Notes: a model not told the origin generated them from the letters alone. A stretch of 64,000 nucleotides of DNA from Campylobacter bilis (GCF_016806695.1 NZ_WUED01000004.1:78252-142251), one strand, 5' to 3'. Counted from the stretch's first letter, positions 17,499-27,385 are shown. A program made the numbers and translations.

Positions 17499-17902
17499 AA
17501 GAATTTATTTTAGCCAAAGAGGAGCTTTCAATTATGCTTAAACATTTGCCCAAAAGTGGCGTTGTTTTGCTTGAAGGGGATTTAGCTAGTGGAAAAACAA
17601 GTTTAGTTCAAGCTTGGGTTAAGTTTCTAGGTCTTAATGATAAGGCGGATTCTCCTACTTTTTCTATAATGCAAAAATACCATGATCAAAACATTTGCAT
17701 TTATCATTATGATATATACCAACAAGGCTTAGAAGGGCTTTTGATTAATGGTTTATTTGAAAATTTTTTTGAAGAAGGTTTGCATTTAGTGGAATGGGGT
17801 GATGAAAATTTAAAAAAGGCTTTATTAAAACTTGGAATTTTAAGCATGCAGATTAAAATCAGCCTTAAGGAAAATAAAAGAAAGTATCAAATTTATGAGT
17901 AA
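17495..17902 (+). CDS. tsaE: tRNA threonylcarbamoyladenosine biosynthesis ATPase TsaE
   Basis: A 135-residue P-loop protein with Walker A EGDLASGKTS at residues 27-36, the conserved DSPTFSIMQKY (SPTF) segment and HYDIYQ, then LVEWGDE. TsaE is the ATPase that cycles the TsaB-TsaD complex making t6A37 on tRNA. Size and motif order are normal. It is co-translated with the S4 gene and overlaps lptB by eight bases. Confidence 0.93.
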   Translation: MKEFILAKEELSIMLKHLPKSGVVLLEGDLASGKTSLVQAWVKFLGLNDKADSPTFSIMQKYHDQNICIYHYDIYQQGLEGLLINGLFENFFEEGLHLVEWGDENLKKALLKLGILSMQIKISLKENKRKYQIYE

Positions 17903-18623
17903 ATTAGAAATTATCAATTTAGAAAAAATCATTAAAAAAACCAAAATTATCCATGGAATTTCTTTAGAAGTTAATAGTGCAGAAGTCGTTGGGCTTTTAG
18001 GTCCAAATGGAGCGGGTAAAACAACGACATTTTATATGATATGTGGCCTTATAGCCCCTAGTAGTGGAAGGGTTGTTTTAGATGGTTTAGATATTACGAA
18101 AAATCCTTTAAATAAACGTGCAAGATCAGGTATAGGGTATTTACCTCAAGAAAGCAGCATTTTTAAAGATTTAAGCGTGGAAGAGAACTTGCTTTTAGCA
18201 GCACAAATTTTTTATAAAGATAAGAAAATTTTACATGATAAAGTCGAGCAAATGCTTGAACTTTTAAGTATAGAGCCCATCCGTTTAAGGAAAGGTTTGA
18301 GTTTAAGCGGTGGTGAAAGGAGGCGTTGCGAGATCGCTAGAAGTCTTATATGTGAGCCTAAATTTTTGCTTCTTGATGAACCTTTTGCTGGTGTTGATCC
18401 TATAGCAGTAGCTGAGATTCAAACTTTAATTAAAGAGCTTAAAAGGCTTGATATAGGAGTATTAATTACTGATCATAATGTGCGTGAAACTTTAGCTATT
18501 TGTGATAGGGCTTATGTTATAAAATCAGGTTCTTTGCTTGCTAGTGGGAATGCAGATGAAATAGCTACAAATAAAGATGTAAAAAAATATTATCTAGGAG
18601 CGGAGTTTAAACTCCTTGATTGA
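17895..18623 (+). CDS. lptB: LPS export ABC transporter ATPase LptB
   Basis: A 242-residue ABC ATPase: Walker A GPNGAGKT at residues 36-43, Q-loop YLPQESSIF, signature LSGGERRRCEIAR, Walker B FLLLDEPFAGVDPIA and H-loop TDHNVRE. The FAGVDP and NVRETL sequences are LptB-specific. LptB energises lipid A-core extraction with LptFG, feeding LptC and LptA encoded near the left end of this window. Adjacent rpoN is the classical lptB-rpoN arrangement. Confidence 0.96.
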   Translation: MSKLEIINLEKIIKKTKIIHGISLEVNSAEVVGLLGPNGAGKTTTFYMICGLIAPSSGRVVLDGLDITKNPLNKRARSGIGYLPQESSIFKDLSVEENLLLAAQIFYKDKKILHDKVEQMLELLSIEPIRLRKGLSLSGGERRRCEIARSLICEPKFLLLDEPFAGVDPIAVAEIQTLIKELKRLDIGVLITDHNVRETLAICDRAYVIKSGSLLASGNADEIATNKDVKKYYLGAEFKLLD

Positions 18624-19873
18624 TGCTAAAGCAAAAAATTTCTCAAGTACCTAAGAGTAAAATTTCTCAGACTTTACGTTCTTGGTTGCCTATTTTACAA
18701 GCAAATATAGAAGATTTAAAGGAGAATTTAGATCAATTTTCCCAAGAAAATCCTTTTTTAAGCGTTAAAGATTCTATACAAACTTGTGCTAATGGTAAGA
18801 ATTATTTTGATTCATTTTATAAACATAATGTCAATTCAGCTTTAGTAGATAGTAAAGGCATAGCTAAAAAAAGTGTTTATGAACTTTTAAATGAACAAAT
18901 TCTTCCTCCTCTTTTTCCTACAAGTAAATCTCAAGAACTTGCAAAAAAGATTATAGAGTGTTTAAATGAAGAGGGTTATTTTGAGTATGATAAGAATATT
19001 TTAAAAGAATATTCTTTAGAAGAGCTTGAACGTGTAAGATTGAGATTTCGATTTTTAGATCCTGTGGGCGTGGGTTCAAAAGATTATAAAGAAGCTTTTT
19101 TATTTGCACTTGATAATATGCAATTGGATGAAAAATTGGATGAATTTTGTAGAGTTTTGATCATGAATTTTGAAAACATACAAAAATATACTAAAGAACC
19201 TTTGTATAAAGAAGCTTTAGGAGTGATTAAGCGTTTTAGTACTCCTCCTTTTTTAGAATATTTTGAAGACTCTCGTGTGATAGTTCCTGATATTTTCGTT
19301 TATAAAGAAGAAGGTGAAATTAAGGTAAAAATCAACGATGATTATTATCCTGAAATTTCTATACAAACTGATGGTTTAGAACATGATTTTTTAAGCCATT
19401 ATATTAAAGAAGCAAAAAATTTAGTCGATGCTTTAGCAATGCGAAAGGCAACTCTTTATAAAATAGGGCTTATGATAGTAGAATATCAGTATGATTTTTT
19501 TATGGGTAAAGAAATCAAGCCTATGACTTTTAAGGATTTAGCGCTTGATTTGGGTCGTAATGCTTCTACCATTTCAAGAGCTGTGGCAAATAAATATTTA
19601 AGTTGTGAAAGAGGCCTTATACCTTTGCGCGATTTCTTTTCTTTTGCTTTAGATGAAGAAGGAGAAACTTCAAATGTCGGGGTGAAGGAATTTATAGTTA
19701 ATTTAGTAAAAAATGAAAATCATAATAAACCTTTAAGTGATAGCAAGATCTTAGATCTTATTAAAAAGCAATTTCATATTGATATAGGACGAAGGACTAT
19801 TACAAAATACCGTAAGCATCTTAATATAGCAAGTTCTACAGACAGAAAAAAACTTTATGAGTTAGAAGGATAG
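18623..19873 (+). CDS. rpoN: RNA polymerase sigma-54 factor RpoN
   Basis: About 416 residues. The N-terminal activator-interacting region is rich in Gln/Leu (LKQKISQVPKSKISQTLRSWLPIL), the core-binding region is central, and the C-terminal DNA-binding part contains the helix-turn-helix DLALDLGRNASTISRAVANK and the RpoN box IGRRTITKYR. Sigma-54 drives hook, rod and flagellin genes in Campylobacter; two of its promoters are in this window. Start at ATG 18623 (TGATG overlap with lptB) instead of the TTG one codon earlier. Confidence 0.95.
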   Translation: MLKQKISQVPKSKISQTLRSWLPILQANIEDLKENLDQFSQENPFLSVKDSIQTCANGKNYFDSFYKHNVNSALVDSKGIAKKSVYELLNEQILPPLFPTSKSQELAKKIIECLNEEGYFEYDKNILKEYSLEELERVRLRFRFLDPVGVGSKDYKEAFLFALDNMQLDEKLDEFCRVLIMNFENIQKYTKEPLYKEALGVIKRFSTPPFLEYFEDSRVIVPDIFVYKEEGEIKVKINDDYYPEISIQTDGLEHDFLSHYIKEAKNLVDALAMRKATLYKIGLMIVEYQYDFFMGKEIKPMTFKDLALDLGRNASTISRAVANKYLSCERGLIPLRDFFSFALDEEGETSNVGVKEFIVNLVKNENHNKPLSDSKILDLIKKQFHIDIGRRTITKYRKHLNIASSTDRKKLYELEG

Positions 19874-19895
19874 TTTTTAGTAAAATATCTTATTC

Positions 19896-21869
19896 TTATA
19901 AATCTTTAAGCTTATGAATTTCATCCCTAAAAGCTGCTGCTTTTTCAAATTCAAGTGCTTTAGCTGCTTCTAGCATTTGTCTGCGTAGTTCTTTGATGAA
20001 TTTGGCTCTTTCTTTAGCTGGCATTTTTTCTAATTTTTTTCCTTTGCGATAAATGATACCTTGATCTTCTTCGTTTTTAAGACTTTCTTCTATGTGACGC
20101 TTGACTGAAGTTGGGGTAATATTATGCTTTTTATTATAAGCTGCTTGCAATTTACGCCTCTCATGGGTTATATCCATGGCTTCTTGCATGGATTTTGTGA
20201 TTTTTTTACAAAAAAGCAAAACCTTGCCATTGACATTCCTAGCAGCTCTTCCTATGGTTTGAATAAGGCTTGTAGTACTTCTTAAAAATCCTTCTTTATC
20301 TGCATCCATAATCGCAATTAATGAAACTTCAGGTAAGTCAAGTCCTTCTCTAAGCAAATTAATACCTATAAGTATATCAAAAGTACCATTTCTTAAATTA
20401 CGAATGATTTCATTACGTTCTACAGCATCAATATCAGAGTGCATGTATTTTACTTTCATGCCTAATTGTAGATAATACCTTGTGAGTTCTTCAGCAAGCT
20501 TTTTAGTAAGTACAGTGACTAAAACACGTTCGTTTCTTTCTATGACTTTTTTAGCTTCATCAAATAAAATTTCAACTTGATTATCGCTATCTTTAAGTTC
20601 TATAAAAGGATCTAATAACCCTGTAGGGCGCATGATTTGATGAAAAATATTTTCCTTGCTTAACTCAAGCTCTAAAGGTGCAGGTGTAGCCGATACAAAA
20701 AGAAATTGACAATTTTTATGGATAAACTCATCAAACATCAAAGGCCGATTATCTAATGCTGAAGGCAAACGAAAACCATAATCAACCAAAGTTTGCTTTC
20801 TGCTTCTATCGCCTGCGAACATACCGCGAAATTGCGGCAAAGAAACATGGCTTTCATCTACAATAACAAGAAATTTCCTATCTTTTATAGCAAAATAATC
20901 AAAAAGTGTGTAAGGCGTGTCGCCTTCTTTTAATCCTGTTAAATGTCTTGCATAATTTTCAATGCCTTTGCACATGCCTGTGCTATTTAGCATTTCAAGA
21001 TCAAATTCTACCCTTTGCTTAAGACGTTGATATTCTACGAGCTTGTTTTCGTGTTCAAATTGGGCTAAGCGTTGGTTTAATTCTATTTTTATATCATTTA
21101 TAGCTTGTTTTAAGCGTGTTTGACCTACGCTAAATTGGCTTGTAGGATAGAGTATAAAGCGTTTTAAATCTTTACCTTTTTTGCCTTCTAAAACATTATA
21201 ATGATACATAGCATCTAGCTCATCGCCAAAAAATTCAAGTCTTACTACTTCATCTTCATAATAAGCAGGATAAATGTCTATAATATCGCCTTGAACACGA
21301 AAATCAGCACGATCAAAGAAATTGTCATTTCTTTTATAACCCATATCCACTAGCTTTTTTAAAAGTTCTTTTTGTGAAATTTGCATGCCTAATTCAAAGA
21401 TTAAAACCATACCTGTGTATTCTTGAGGATTCCCTAATCCATAATTTGCCGATACACTAGCAATGCATACAACATCTTCATAGCTTAAAAGAGAGGCTGT
21501 TGCACTTAATCTTAAACGTTCTAAATCTTCATTTGTAGAACTGTCTTTTTCTATGAAAACATCCGTACGAGGGATATAAGCTTCAGGTTGGTAATAATCA
21601 TAATAAGATATAAAATATTCTACATGGTTATTAGAAAAAAAGCCTTTAAATTCGCTATAAAGTTGTGCACAAAGGCTTTTATTATGACTCATGATAAGAG
21701 TTGGCATATTTAATTCTTTAATAACATTTGCCATGGTAAAGGTTTTCCCGCTTCCTGTAACGCCTAGTAAGGTTTGGTATTTGTTGCCTTTTTTGATGCT
21801 ATTGACTATACCTTTGATGGCTTTTTCTTGATCAGGACTTGGTTTAAATTGACTTGTTAGTTCTAACAT
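19896..21869 (-). CDS. uvrB: Excinuclease ABC subunit B (UvrB)
   Basis: A 657-residue nucleotide-excision repair helicase. Walker A GVTGSGKT at residues 36-43, the DNA-threading beta-hairpin region with [10 protein letters not shown], the DESH box, SATPAPLE, and helicase motifs V/VI ([23 protein letters not shown]) are present. The C-terminal UVR domain ([13 protein letters not shown]) contacts UvrC. I choose ATG 21869 over the GTG at 21878. It is convergent with rpoN with only 22 bases between. Confidence 0.97.
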   Translation of the reverse strand: MLELTSQFKPSPDQEKAIKGIVNSIKKGNKYQTLLGVTGSGKTFTMANVIKELNMPTLIMSHNKSLCAQLYSEFKGFFSNNHVEYFISYYDYYQPEAYIPRTDVFIEKDSSTNEDLERLRLSATASLLSYEDVVCIASVSANYGLGNPQEYTGMVLIFELGMQISQKELLKKLVDMGYKRNDNFFDRADFRVQGDIIDIYPAYYEDEVVRLEFFGDELDAMYHYNVLEGKKGKDLKRFILYPTSQFSVGQTRLKQAINDIKIELNQRLAQFEHENKLVEYQRLKQRVEFDLEMLNSTGMCKGIENYARHLTGLKEGDTPYTLFDYFAIKDRKFLVIVDESHVSLPQFRGMFAGDRSRKQTLVDYGFRLPSALDNRPLMFDEFIHKNCQFLFVSATPAPLELELSKENIFHQIMRPTGLLDPFIELKDSDNQVEILFDEAKKVIERNERVLVTVLTKKLAEELTRYYLQLGMKVKYMHSDIDAVERNEIIRNLRNGTFDILIGINLLREGLDLPEVSLIAIMDADKEGFLRSTTSLIQTIGRAARNVNGKVLLFCKKITKSMQEAMDITHERRKLQAAYNKKHNITPTSVKRHIEESLKNEEDQGIIYRKGKKLEKMPAKERAKFIKELRRQMLEAAKALEFEKAAAFRDEIHKLKDL

Positions 21870-21970
21870 GATTTTCACTTTTTTAATTGATTCAATGAAA
21901 AATTCTAAAAGAAAATACTTTAATTAAAAATTAATCAACAATAAAAACCTAAAATTAAATTTTTTTCTGC

Positions 21971-21976
21971 TACAAT
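21971..21976 (+). promoter_or_regulatory. Extended -10 box for the small coiled-coil gene
   Basis: TGCTACAAT (TG, one base, TACAAT) lies 53 bases before the ATG at 22029 in the uvrB divergent gap, after a T-rich run. Only the -10 is recognisable. Confidence 0.45.
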
Positions 21977-22028
21977 TATAAAAATATTTTCCAAAAAATT
22001 ATAAATTTCCAAAAGATAAGGCAAAAAT

Positions 22029-22259
22029 ATGTTTGATGAAAAAATAATCAATACTATGACTGATAAAGTAAATGAGTTGATAGAAAAGTATAATGAAGTT
22101 TGCAAGGCTAATGAAGCTTTAAGAAATGAGCTTGTTAGTGTCAAAGCACAAAATGAAGCAAAGAGTAATCAAATCATGCGTTTAGAAGAAGAGCTTAAAT
22201 CTCGTAATATAGAAAGCGAAGATATTTATAAGAAAATAGAGGCTGTTCTTGGCAGATAA
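22029..22259 (+). CDS. Small coiled-coil protein, unknown function
   Basis: A 76-residue acidic/basic protein predicted to be almost wholly coiled coil: heptads of Leu/Ile/Val run through NELIEKYNEVCKANEALRNE and MRLEEELKSR. No domain is recognised. It has the size and character of ZapB or of an FtsB-type linker, but this is resemblance only. It has its own promoter-like sequence and overlaps the next small gene by 11 bases, followed by a prepilin-like gene and priA. Confidence 0.75.
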   Translation: MFDEKIINTMTDKVNELIEKYNEVCKANEALRNELVSVKAQNEAKSNQIMRLEEELKSRNIESEDIYKKIEAVLGR

Positions 22260-22491
22260 TCTTAAACAAGTTATTATTAATGTCAATGCGAAAGATTTTA
22301 TTGTTAAATGCAGTGAAGAATTTGCGAATTTTTTAGAGGATGATATTGCTTTTATTTCTGGTGGCACCAAAAAAATAGAATTAAAACATTTTGTCGATGC
22401 TTTTGTAAAAAAAAGCTATGAAAATTATATTTTAGAAAGAGAACTCAAAAAGCTAATAAAAGCCATCAATGAAGAACTTCCCATAAAATGA
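22249..22491 (+). CDS. Small conserved hypothetical protein
   Basis: An 80-residue soluble protein with a short N-terminal beta hairpin (QVIINVNAKDFIVKC) and a helical remainder (VDAFVKKSYENYILERELKKLIKAINEEL). The start is TTG overlapping the upstream gene; no ATG exists near the front, so the start is uncertain. The stop overlaps the ATG of the next gene (ATGA). The layout of a short strand pair followed by a helix invites comparison with ZapA, but I see no decisive motif. Confidence 0.65.
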   Translation: MADNLKQVIINVNAKDFIVKCSEEFANFLEDDIAFISGGTKKIELKHFVDAFVKKSYENYILERELKKLIKAINEELPIK

Positions 22492-22924
22492 AAAAGCATT
22501 TACTTTGCTTGAACTTGTTTTTGTCATGTTGATTCTAGCGATTTTGGCAAGTTTATCTTTATCCTTTATAGGCACTACAAAGGATAAAGTAAAAATATTA
22601 AAATTAAAAACTGATTATGAAATGTTAAATTCCGCCCTTGCACTCATGCGCACTCAAATGAAACTTAAAAATTTAAATTTCCCAACTGTTTTAGAACATG
22701 CAAAAATCAATCATCCTAAACAAAAGCTTTTTTATTGTTTGAACGATTGTGCTTATTCTTTATTAGATACGCCTATTTATTCTGATTTTAAATTTTGGAT
22801 GAAAACGGGTGAAAATCATTATAGTTTTGCTTTAAATGCTAAAGAGAAAGTTGATTTTGTTTATGATTTTAAACAGGGTTTGTTAAAATGTATAGAAAGT
22901 TTTAGATGCAAAGAACTTCTATGA
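22488..22924 (+). pseudogene. Type IV prepilin-like (pseudopilin) gene with frameshift at codon 3
   Basis: From 22493 the frame encodes KAFTLLELVFVMLILAILASL, a textbook prepilin leader: cleavage site before FTLLE with Glu at +5 and a hydrophobic N-terminal helix, followed by about 120 residues of pseudopilin-like sequence with three Cys. The natural ATG at 22488, coupled ATGA-style to the gene upstream, is out of frame: ATG is followed by AAAAAG, giving 14 codons then a stop. With six A residues it would read M-K-K-A-F-T-L-L-E. An internal TTG (22505) would remove the processing site. A one-base loss, a -1 slip on A5G, or a sequence error are all possible. A role in DNA uptake is inferred from the family. 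Confidence 0.75.
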
Positions 22925-24759
22925 AATATTATGAACTTGCTATTTGTGGTTTGTATTTAGATAATTTAACCTTTCATAGTGCTGATGAGATTGATCCTTT
23001 AACACAAGTTTTTGTGGATTTAAGAACTAAAAAAAATCTTAAAGCCATTGTTATTAAACAATGTCCTAAGCCTGATTTTAAAACCGCACCAATTAAAGAA
23101 ATCACACCATATTGTTTAAGCCCTTTGCAAGCTGAATTGGCAGATTTTATTGTGTATTATTATGCTTCAAAACTCGGTTTTGTTTTGGGTTTTTTCCACG
23201 CAAGCATGCAATATCAAAGCCATAAAATTTGTATAGAAAATACTCCTAAGCTAAGCTTTAAGCAAGAGCAAGCTTTAGCTTTTATCAAGAAAGAAAATCC
23301 TTCTTTGCTTTTTGCTGATACAGGCAGTGGTAAAACCGAAATTTATATTTCTTTGATTAAAGAATATTTAGAACAAGGCAAGCAGGCTTTATTATTAATG
23401 CCTGAAATTGCTTTAACAGCCCAAATGCAAAAGCGTTTAGAAGTCTATTTTAAAGACAGTTTTTTTCTTTGGCATTCTAAAATTTCAAAGAAAAAAAAGC
23501 AAGAATGTTTAGAGTCTTTTTCTAAAGGTAAAGCACTTTTGATTGCAGGTGCTAGGTCGGCTTTGTTTTTGCCTTTTAGAAATTTAGGACTTATTGTAGT
23601 GGATGAAGAGCATGATAATTCCTATAAGGCTTCAAATCAGCCTTTTATTAATATAAGGGATTTAGCGCTTTTTTTAGGACAAAAAAGCGGTATTAAAGTG
23701 GTTTTAGGATCAGCTACTCCTTCATTAACAAGTTTTTATAAACATCGAAGTTTTCGACTTCAAGGTACTTTTTTTAAAAGCAAAAAGCATTTTTTATATG
23801 ATGAAAGTGAGCTTAGTGTAACACCTATGCTTTTAAACGAGTTGCAAAAAAGCTTAGATCGTAAAAAGCAAGCTATCGTTTTTTTACCTACAAGGGCTAA
23901 TTTTAGACAAATTATTTGCAAAGATTGTGGAGAAAGCATTCAATGTCCTTTTTGTTCTATTGCTATGAGCATGCATAAAAAGAAAAAGATTTTAAAATGT
24001 CATTATTGTAATTATACTTCTTTAATAGAGCAAAATTGTCCTAACTGTCAAGGCCAAATGTTAGAAGCTAAAAAAATGGGCACAGCTGAACTTCAAGAGC
24101 TTTTGCAAAATGCTTTGCCTTTGGCAAATATAGCTAAATTTGATAGCGATGAAATTACTAGTATTCAAAAATTAAATACCATTTTAAAAGCTTTTAATGA
24201 TAATAAGATTGATGTGCTTATTGGAACCTCTATGCTTGCTAAAGGGCATGATTATCATAGTGTGGATTTAAGTGTTATTTTAGGACTTGATGAGTATTTG
24301 TTTCGTCCTAGTTTTAAAGCAAGTGAAGAAACCTTAGCCTTAGCAATGCAAGTTGCAGGAAGAGCCGGACGCAAAGGCGAGGCTAGAGTGCTTTTACAAA
24401 CCAAAAATAGGGCTTTTTTTGAAAAGTATATTAAAGATTACGATGCTTTTTTAAAAGATGAGCTAGAAAATAGAAAAGAGCTTTATCCGCCTTTTATCCG
24501 CCTTTTAAGAGTGCTTATAGAGGATAAAAATCAAAAAAATGCCCAGCAACTTTGCGAAAGACTTGCAAGCCAATTTCAAAAAATGCAGCAGGTGCAATTA
24601 GTAGGCTATGGTGTTTGTAGTGTTGAAATGCTACAGGGAAAATACCGTTTTTATTTGTTATTTAGAAGTCAAAATTATAAAGCTTTAGTTGCGATTGAAA
24701 ACTATGTTTTGCAATTTAAAAATGTCAATGCTGATATAGATCCTATTGATTTTATATGA
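22921..24759 (+). CDS. priA: Primosomal replication protein N' (PriA helicase)
   Basis: A 612-residue superfamily 2 helicase. Walker A DTGSGKT at residues 133-139, DEEH box VVDEEHDNSYK, GSATPS, and helicase motifs V/VI (GTSMLAKGHDY, QVAGRAGRKG). Eight cysteines in two zinc sites lie around residues 330-380 (CKDCGES, CPFC, CHYC, CPNC). PriA restarts collapsed forks. The N-terminal DNA-binding domain is shorter than in E. coli (about 730 residues). I use ATG 22921, overlapping the preceding stop, over ATG 22906. Confidence 0.94.
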   Translation: MKYYELAICGLYLDNLTFHSADEIDPLTQVFVDLRTKKNLKAIVIKQCPKPDFKTAPIKEITPYCLSPLQAELADFIVYYYASKLGFVLGFFHASMQYQSHKICIENTPKLSFKQEQALAFIKKENPSLLFADTGSGKTEIYISLIKEYLEQGKQALLLMPEIALTAQMQKRLEVYFKDSFFLWHSKISKKKKQECLESFSKGKALLIAGARSALFLPFRNLGLIVVDEEHDNSYKASNQPFINIRDLALFLGQKSGIKVVLGSATPSLTSFYKHRSFRLQGTFFKSKKHFLYDESELSVTPMLLNELQKSLDRKKQAIVFLPTRANFRQIICKDCGESIQCPFCSIAMSMHKKKKILKCHYCNYTSLIEQNCPNCQGQMLEAKKMGTAELQELLQNALPLANIAKFDSDEITSIQKLNTILKAFNDNKIDVLIGTSMLAKGHDYHSVDLSVILGLDEYLFRPSFKASEETLALAMQVAGRAGRKGEARVLLQTKNRAFFEKYIKDYDAFLKDELENRKELYPPFIRLLRVLIEDKNQKNAQQLCERLASQFQKMQQVQLVGYGVCSVEMLQGKYRFYLLFRSQNYKALVAIENYVLQFKNVNADIDPIDFI

Positions 24760-24760
24760 T

Positions 24761-26152
24761 TTATAAGTTTTTGTGCATTTTGATAAATTCTTGATAGTAC
24801 TTCCAAGAAGCAATGATATCATGACGGCATTGTTTTAAATGGGAAAAATCTTTTTCAAAAATATTAAAAAATCTAAGTGCTAGGGCTTTATCTTTGCGAA
24901 GATAATCTATCACATCGCTTTCTTTCATCATTTTTGCTTCATCTTCATCTAGGGTTGTTTTAATGTGAGATAAAAAATCATGCAAGTAGTTTTTAACACT
25001 TGTAAATAAAAGTTCATTGTGTTTTAATTCTTCAAAATCTTTTTTGTCAATGTATACACCTATATCATTGCATAGGTCGTTTTTGATGATTTCTTTTATA
25101 ATATTGATTTTTTCAGAATTTATATGGGTTCTTTCTAAAAGTATAGGAATGCTTTTAGCATAGATATGAGGATTTTTTTTATTATTAGGGGTGCTGAGTG
25201 AAAACATATTATCAAGATCTTTAGGATTAGCATAGAAAGTAAGAGGAAGAAGATAGCGGATATATCCTCTAAATTCTTTGATTTTAAACAAATCATAACT
25301 ATCTTCATGTACTGGAGTGAAATCAAATCTTTTAGCAAGGCAATTCATAGTATTTAAGGCCTTTGTTTGACTGATTTCTTCCATATCAAGATAATGTATA
25401 TTGTTTTTATTAAAGTATTTTAATAAATAATCAAGAATAAAAACCCCTTCTTGCAGTTCTTTAAAATCAATCTTAATAGCATGGTTTTGATGGGTTAAAA
25501 AATGGATATAATAGCGCCAATCATAAGTTAAATTAAATTCGCAAGGATAATTTCTTTGTACTTTACTCCAATCTCTTCCCCAATTATGCTTTAAAATTCC
25601 TATAGGATCGCGTACCCCACAAAGTATATTAGAATTATAGTCTATAAGGGATAAGAATTTATCAAAATAAGGAAGATTGATTTCTGAAATATTAATAGCG
25701 TATTGATTGATTTTATCATTATTAAGATACATGTGATGGATGCAGTATCTTTCTTTAGCATCATGGGGTAAAACCCATGAAGGAAAACAAGTCACATTGC
25801 AGCATTGATGAAGATATCTTAAAAATGCTGCTGCACCCACTCCATGAGCAGAAATATAAATGAATTTATAATGTTTAGGCAGTGGCAAATTTAAATCCCA
25901 AGCTAATTGTGCACAATGCTTACTTGCATCTATTTCTACAAAATTAGGATTGATTAAAGGAGGATAAGGGTGTTTTGTCATTAAATATTTTTCATAAAAT
26001 TCATGAGAATTAAGCCAGGTGCAAATGATTTGGATATTTTCTAAGACAAAGGCAAAAAATTTTTCATTATTAGAATTTTGTAAGGCTTGCAAAAGAATTC
26101 GAGCTAAAGTATGATTTAAATTATTTTTAATATATTTTAGAAGATTTTGCAA
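24761..26152 (-). CDS. cipA: CipA-like DUF2972 family protein (putative sugar transferase / invasion-associated)
   Basis: A 463-residue protein of the Campylobacter DUF2972 family. The recognisable core is YKFIYISAHGVGAAAFLRYL (residues about 100-120) and CGVRDPIGILKHNWGRDW (about 178-195), which resemble the nucleotide-sulfate or nucleotide-binding loops of sulfotransferase-like proteins; the rest is helical. Homologues are annotated CipA, linked to invasion, or as sugar transferases; the biochemical activity is not established. No poly-G or poly-C tract of six or more is present, unlike the phase-variable C. jejuni gene as I recall it. It converges on priA with one base between. Confidence 0.75.
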   Translation of the reverse strand: MQNLLKYIKNNLNHTLARILLQALQNSNNEKFFAFVLENIQIICTWLNSHEFYEKYLMTKHPYPPLINPNFVEIDASKHCAQLAWDLNLPLPKHYKFIYISAHGVGAAAFLRYLHQCCNVTCFPSWVLPHDAKERYCIHHMYLNNDKINQYAINISEINLPYFDKFLSLIDYNSNILCGVRDPIGILKHNWGRDWSKVQRNYPCEFNLTYDWRYYIHFLTHQNHAIKIDFKELQEGVFILDYLLKYFNKNNIHYLDMEEISQTKALNTMNCLAKRFDFTPVHEDSYDLFKIKEFRGYIRYLLPLTFYANPKDLDNMFSLSTPNNKKNPHIYAKSIPILLERTHINSEKINIIKEIIKNDLCNDIGVYIDKKDFEELKHNELLFTSVKNYLHDFLSHIKTTLDEDEAKMMKESDVIDYLRKDKALALRFFNIFEKDFSHLKQCRHDIIASWKYYQEFIKMHKNL

Positions 26153-26288
26153 TGTTCCTCTTTATTATAATGATTTATATTGATGCTAGTTTAGATTCTA
26201 GATAAAATCTTTAAATATTATCAAAAATAAACTTTAATTAAAGTAATAAAAGTTAAAATTTAATATCAAAAACTTAAAGAGTGAAATT

Positions 26289-27362
26289 ATGGAATATAAA
26301 AGATTTAAAACCCGGCAGATTAAAGTAGGCGATGTTTTAATAGGGGGTGATGCACCCATTTCAGTCCAGTCCATGCTTTTTACTAAGACAAGAGATGTTA
26401 AAGCTTGTTTAGAACAACTCAATCGTCTTTATTTTGCAGGGGCTAATATAGTACGTTTAGCTTGCCTTGATATGGCTGATGCAAGGGCTTTAAAGGAAAT
26501 TAAAGCACAAAGTCCTTTACCATTGATAGTGGATATTCATTTTAATCATAAATTAGCTTTATATTGTGCCCAATTTATCGATGGAGTACGTATTAATCCT
26601 GGCAATATAGGTTCAAAACAAAATATCAAAGAAGTTGTAAAAGCTTGTAAAGAACGCAATATTCCTATACGCATAGGAGTTAATCATGGATCTATAGAAA
26701 AGCAATTTAGTGATAAATTAGGCTATGGTGTGGATGCCATGCTTGAAAGTGCTATGTATAATATCAAGTTTTTAGAAGATCTTGATTTTTTTGATATTAA
26801 AATTTCTATGAAAACTTCAGATACACAAAAAACTATAGAAGCTTATGAAAGACTTAGACCTCTTTGTGATTATCCTTTTCATTTGGGTGTGACAGAAGCA
26901 GGAACGCGTTTTCACAGTACTATAAAAAGTTCTATTGCTTTGGGGAATTTACTTCTTAAAGGTATAGGTGATACTATGCGTATTTCTATAACAGGAGAGC
27001 TTGAAGAAGAAATTCGCGTTGCAAAAGCGATTTTGCAAGATAGTGGTGTTCAAAAAAGTGGGGTAAATATCATTTCATGTCCAACTTGTGGAAGGATTCA
27101 AAGTGATTTATTAAGCGCTATTAAAATAGTTGAAGAAAAAACTAAACATATCAAAGAACCTTTAAATATTAGCGTTATGGGTTGTGTTGTAAATGCTCTT
27201 GGGGAGGCTAAAGGAGCAGATGTGGCCATAGCTTTTGGTAAAAATCAAGGGCTTGTGATAAGGCAAGGAGAAGTTGTAGCTAAGCTTAAAGAAAATGAGC
27301 TTGTAGAGAGGTTTTTAATGGAAGTTGAAGATGAGCTTAAAAGCAGAAAGGTAAAATCCTAA
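26289..27362 (+). CDS. ispG: 4-hydroxy-3-methylbut-2-en-1-yl diphosphate synthase IspG
   Basis: A 357-residue enzyme of the MEP isoprenoid pathway. The N-terminal TIM barrel (VSVQSM region, [20 protein letters not shown]) is followed by an iron-sulfur domain with SCPTCGR and [10 protein letters not shown] supplying three Cys and the catalytic Glu for the 4Fe-4S cluster. Uses reduced ferredoxin/flavodoxin. It stands alone between minus-strand genes. Confidence 0.96.
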   Translation: MEYKRFKTRQIKVGDVLIGGDAPISVQSMLFTKTRDVKACLEQLNRLYFAGANIVRLACLDMADARALKEIKAQSPLPLIVDIHFNHKLALYCAQFIDGVRINPGNIGSKQNIKEVVKACKERNIPIRIGVNHGSIEKQFSDKLGYGVDAMLESAMYNIKFLEDLDFFDIKISMKTSDTQKTIEAYERLRPLCDYPFHLGVTEAGTRFHSTIKSSIALGNLLLKGIGDTMRISITGELEEEIRVAKAILQDSGVQKSGVNIISCPTCGRIQSDLLSAIKIVEEKTKHIKEPLNISVMGCVVNALGEAKGADVAIAFGKNQGLVIRQGEVVAKLKENELVERFLMEVEDELKSRKVKS

Positions 27363-27364
27363 AA

Positions 27365-27385
27365 AGCAAGGCTTTTTGCCTTGCT
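27365..27385 (-). terminator. Hairpin terminator between ispG and flgH
   Basis: AGCAAGGC and GCCTTGCT pair over a five-T loop. On the minus strand the stem is followed by T4, so it suits flgH best; on the plus strand there is no T tail, though it may still stop ispG transcripts. It touches the flgH stop codon. Confidence 0.7.

Noticed and set aside
21935..22144. A minus-strand frame ahead of uvrB
   Set aside because: Lies antisense to the coiled-coil gene and has no promoter or ribosome site of its own.
22505..22924. Taking the internal TTG as the true start of the prepilin-like gene
   Set aside because: It would delete the charged start and cleavage site that define the family, and has no ribosome site; a frameshift explains the sequence better.
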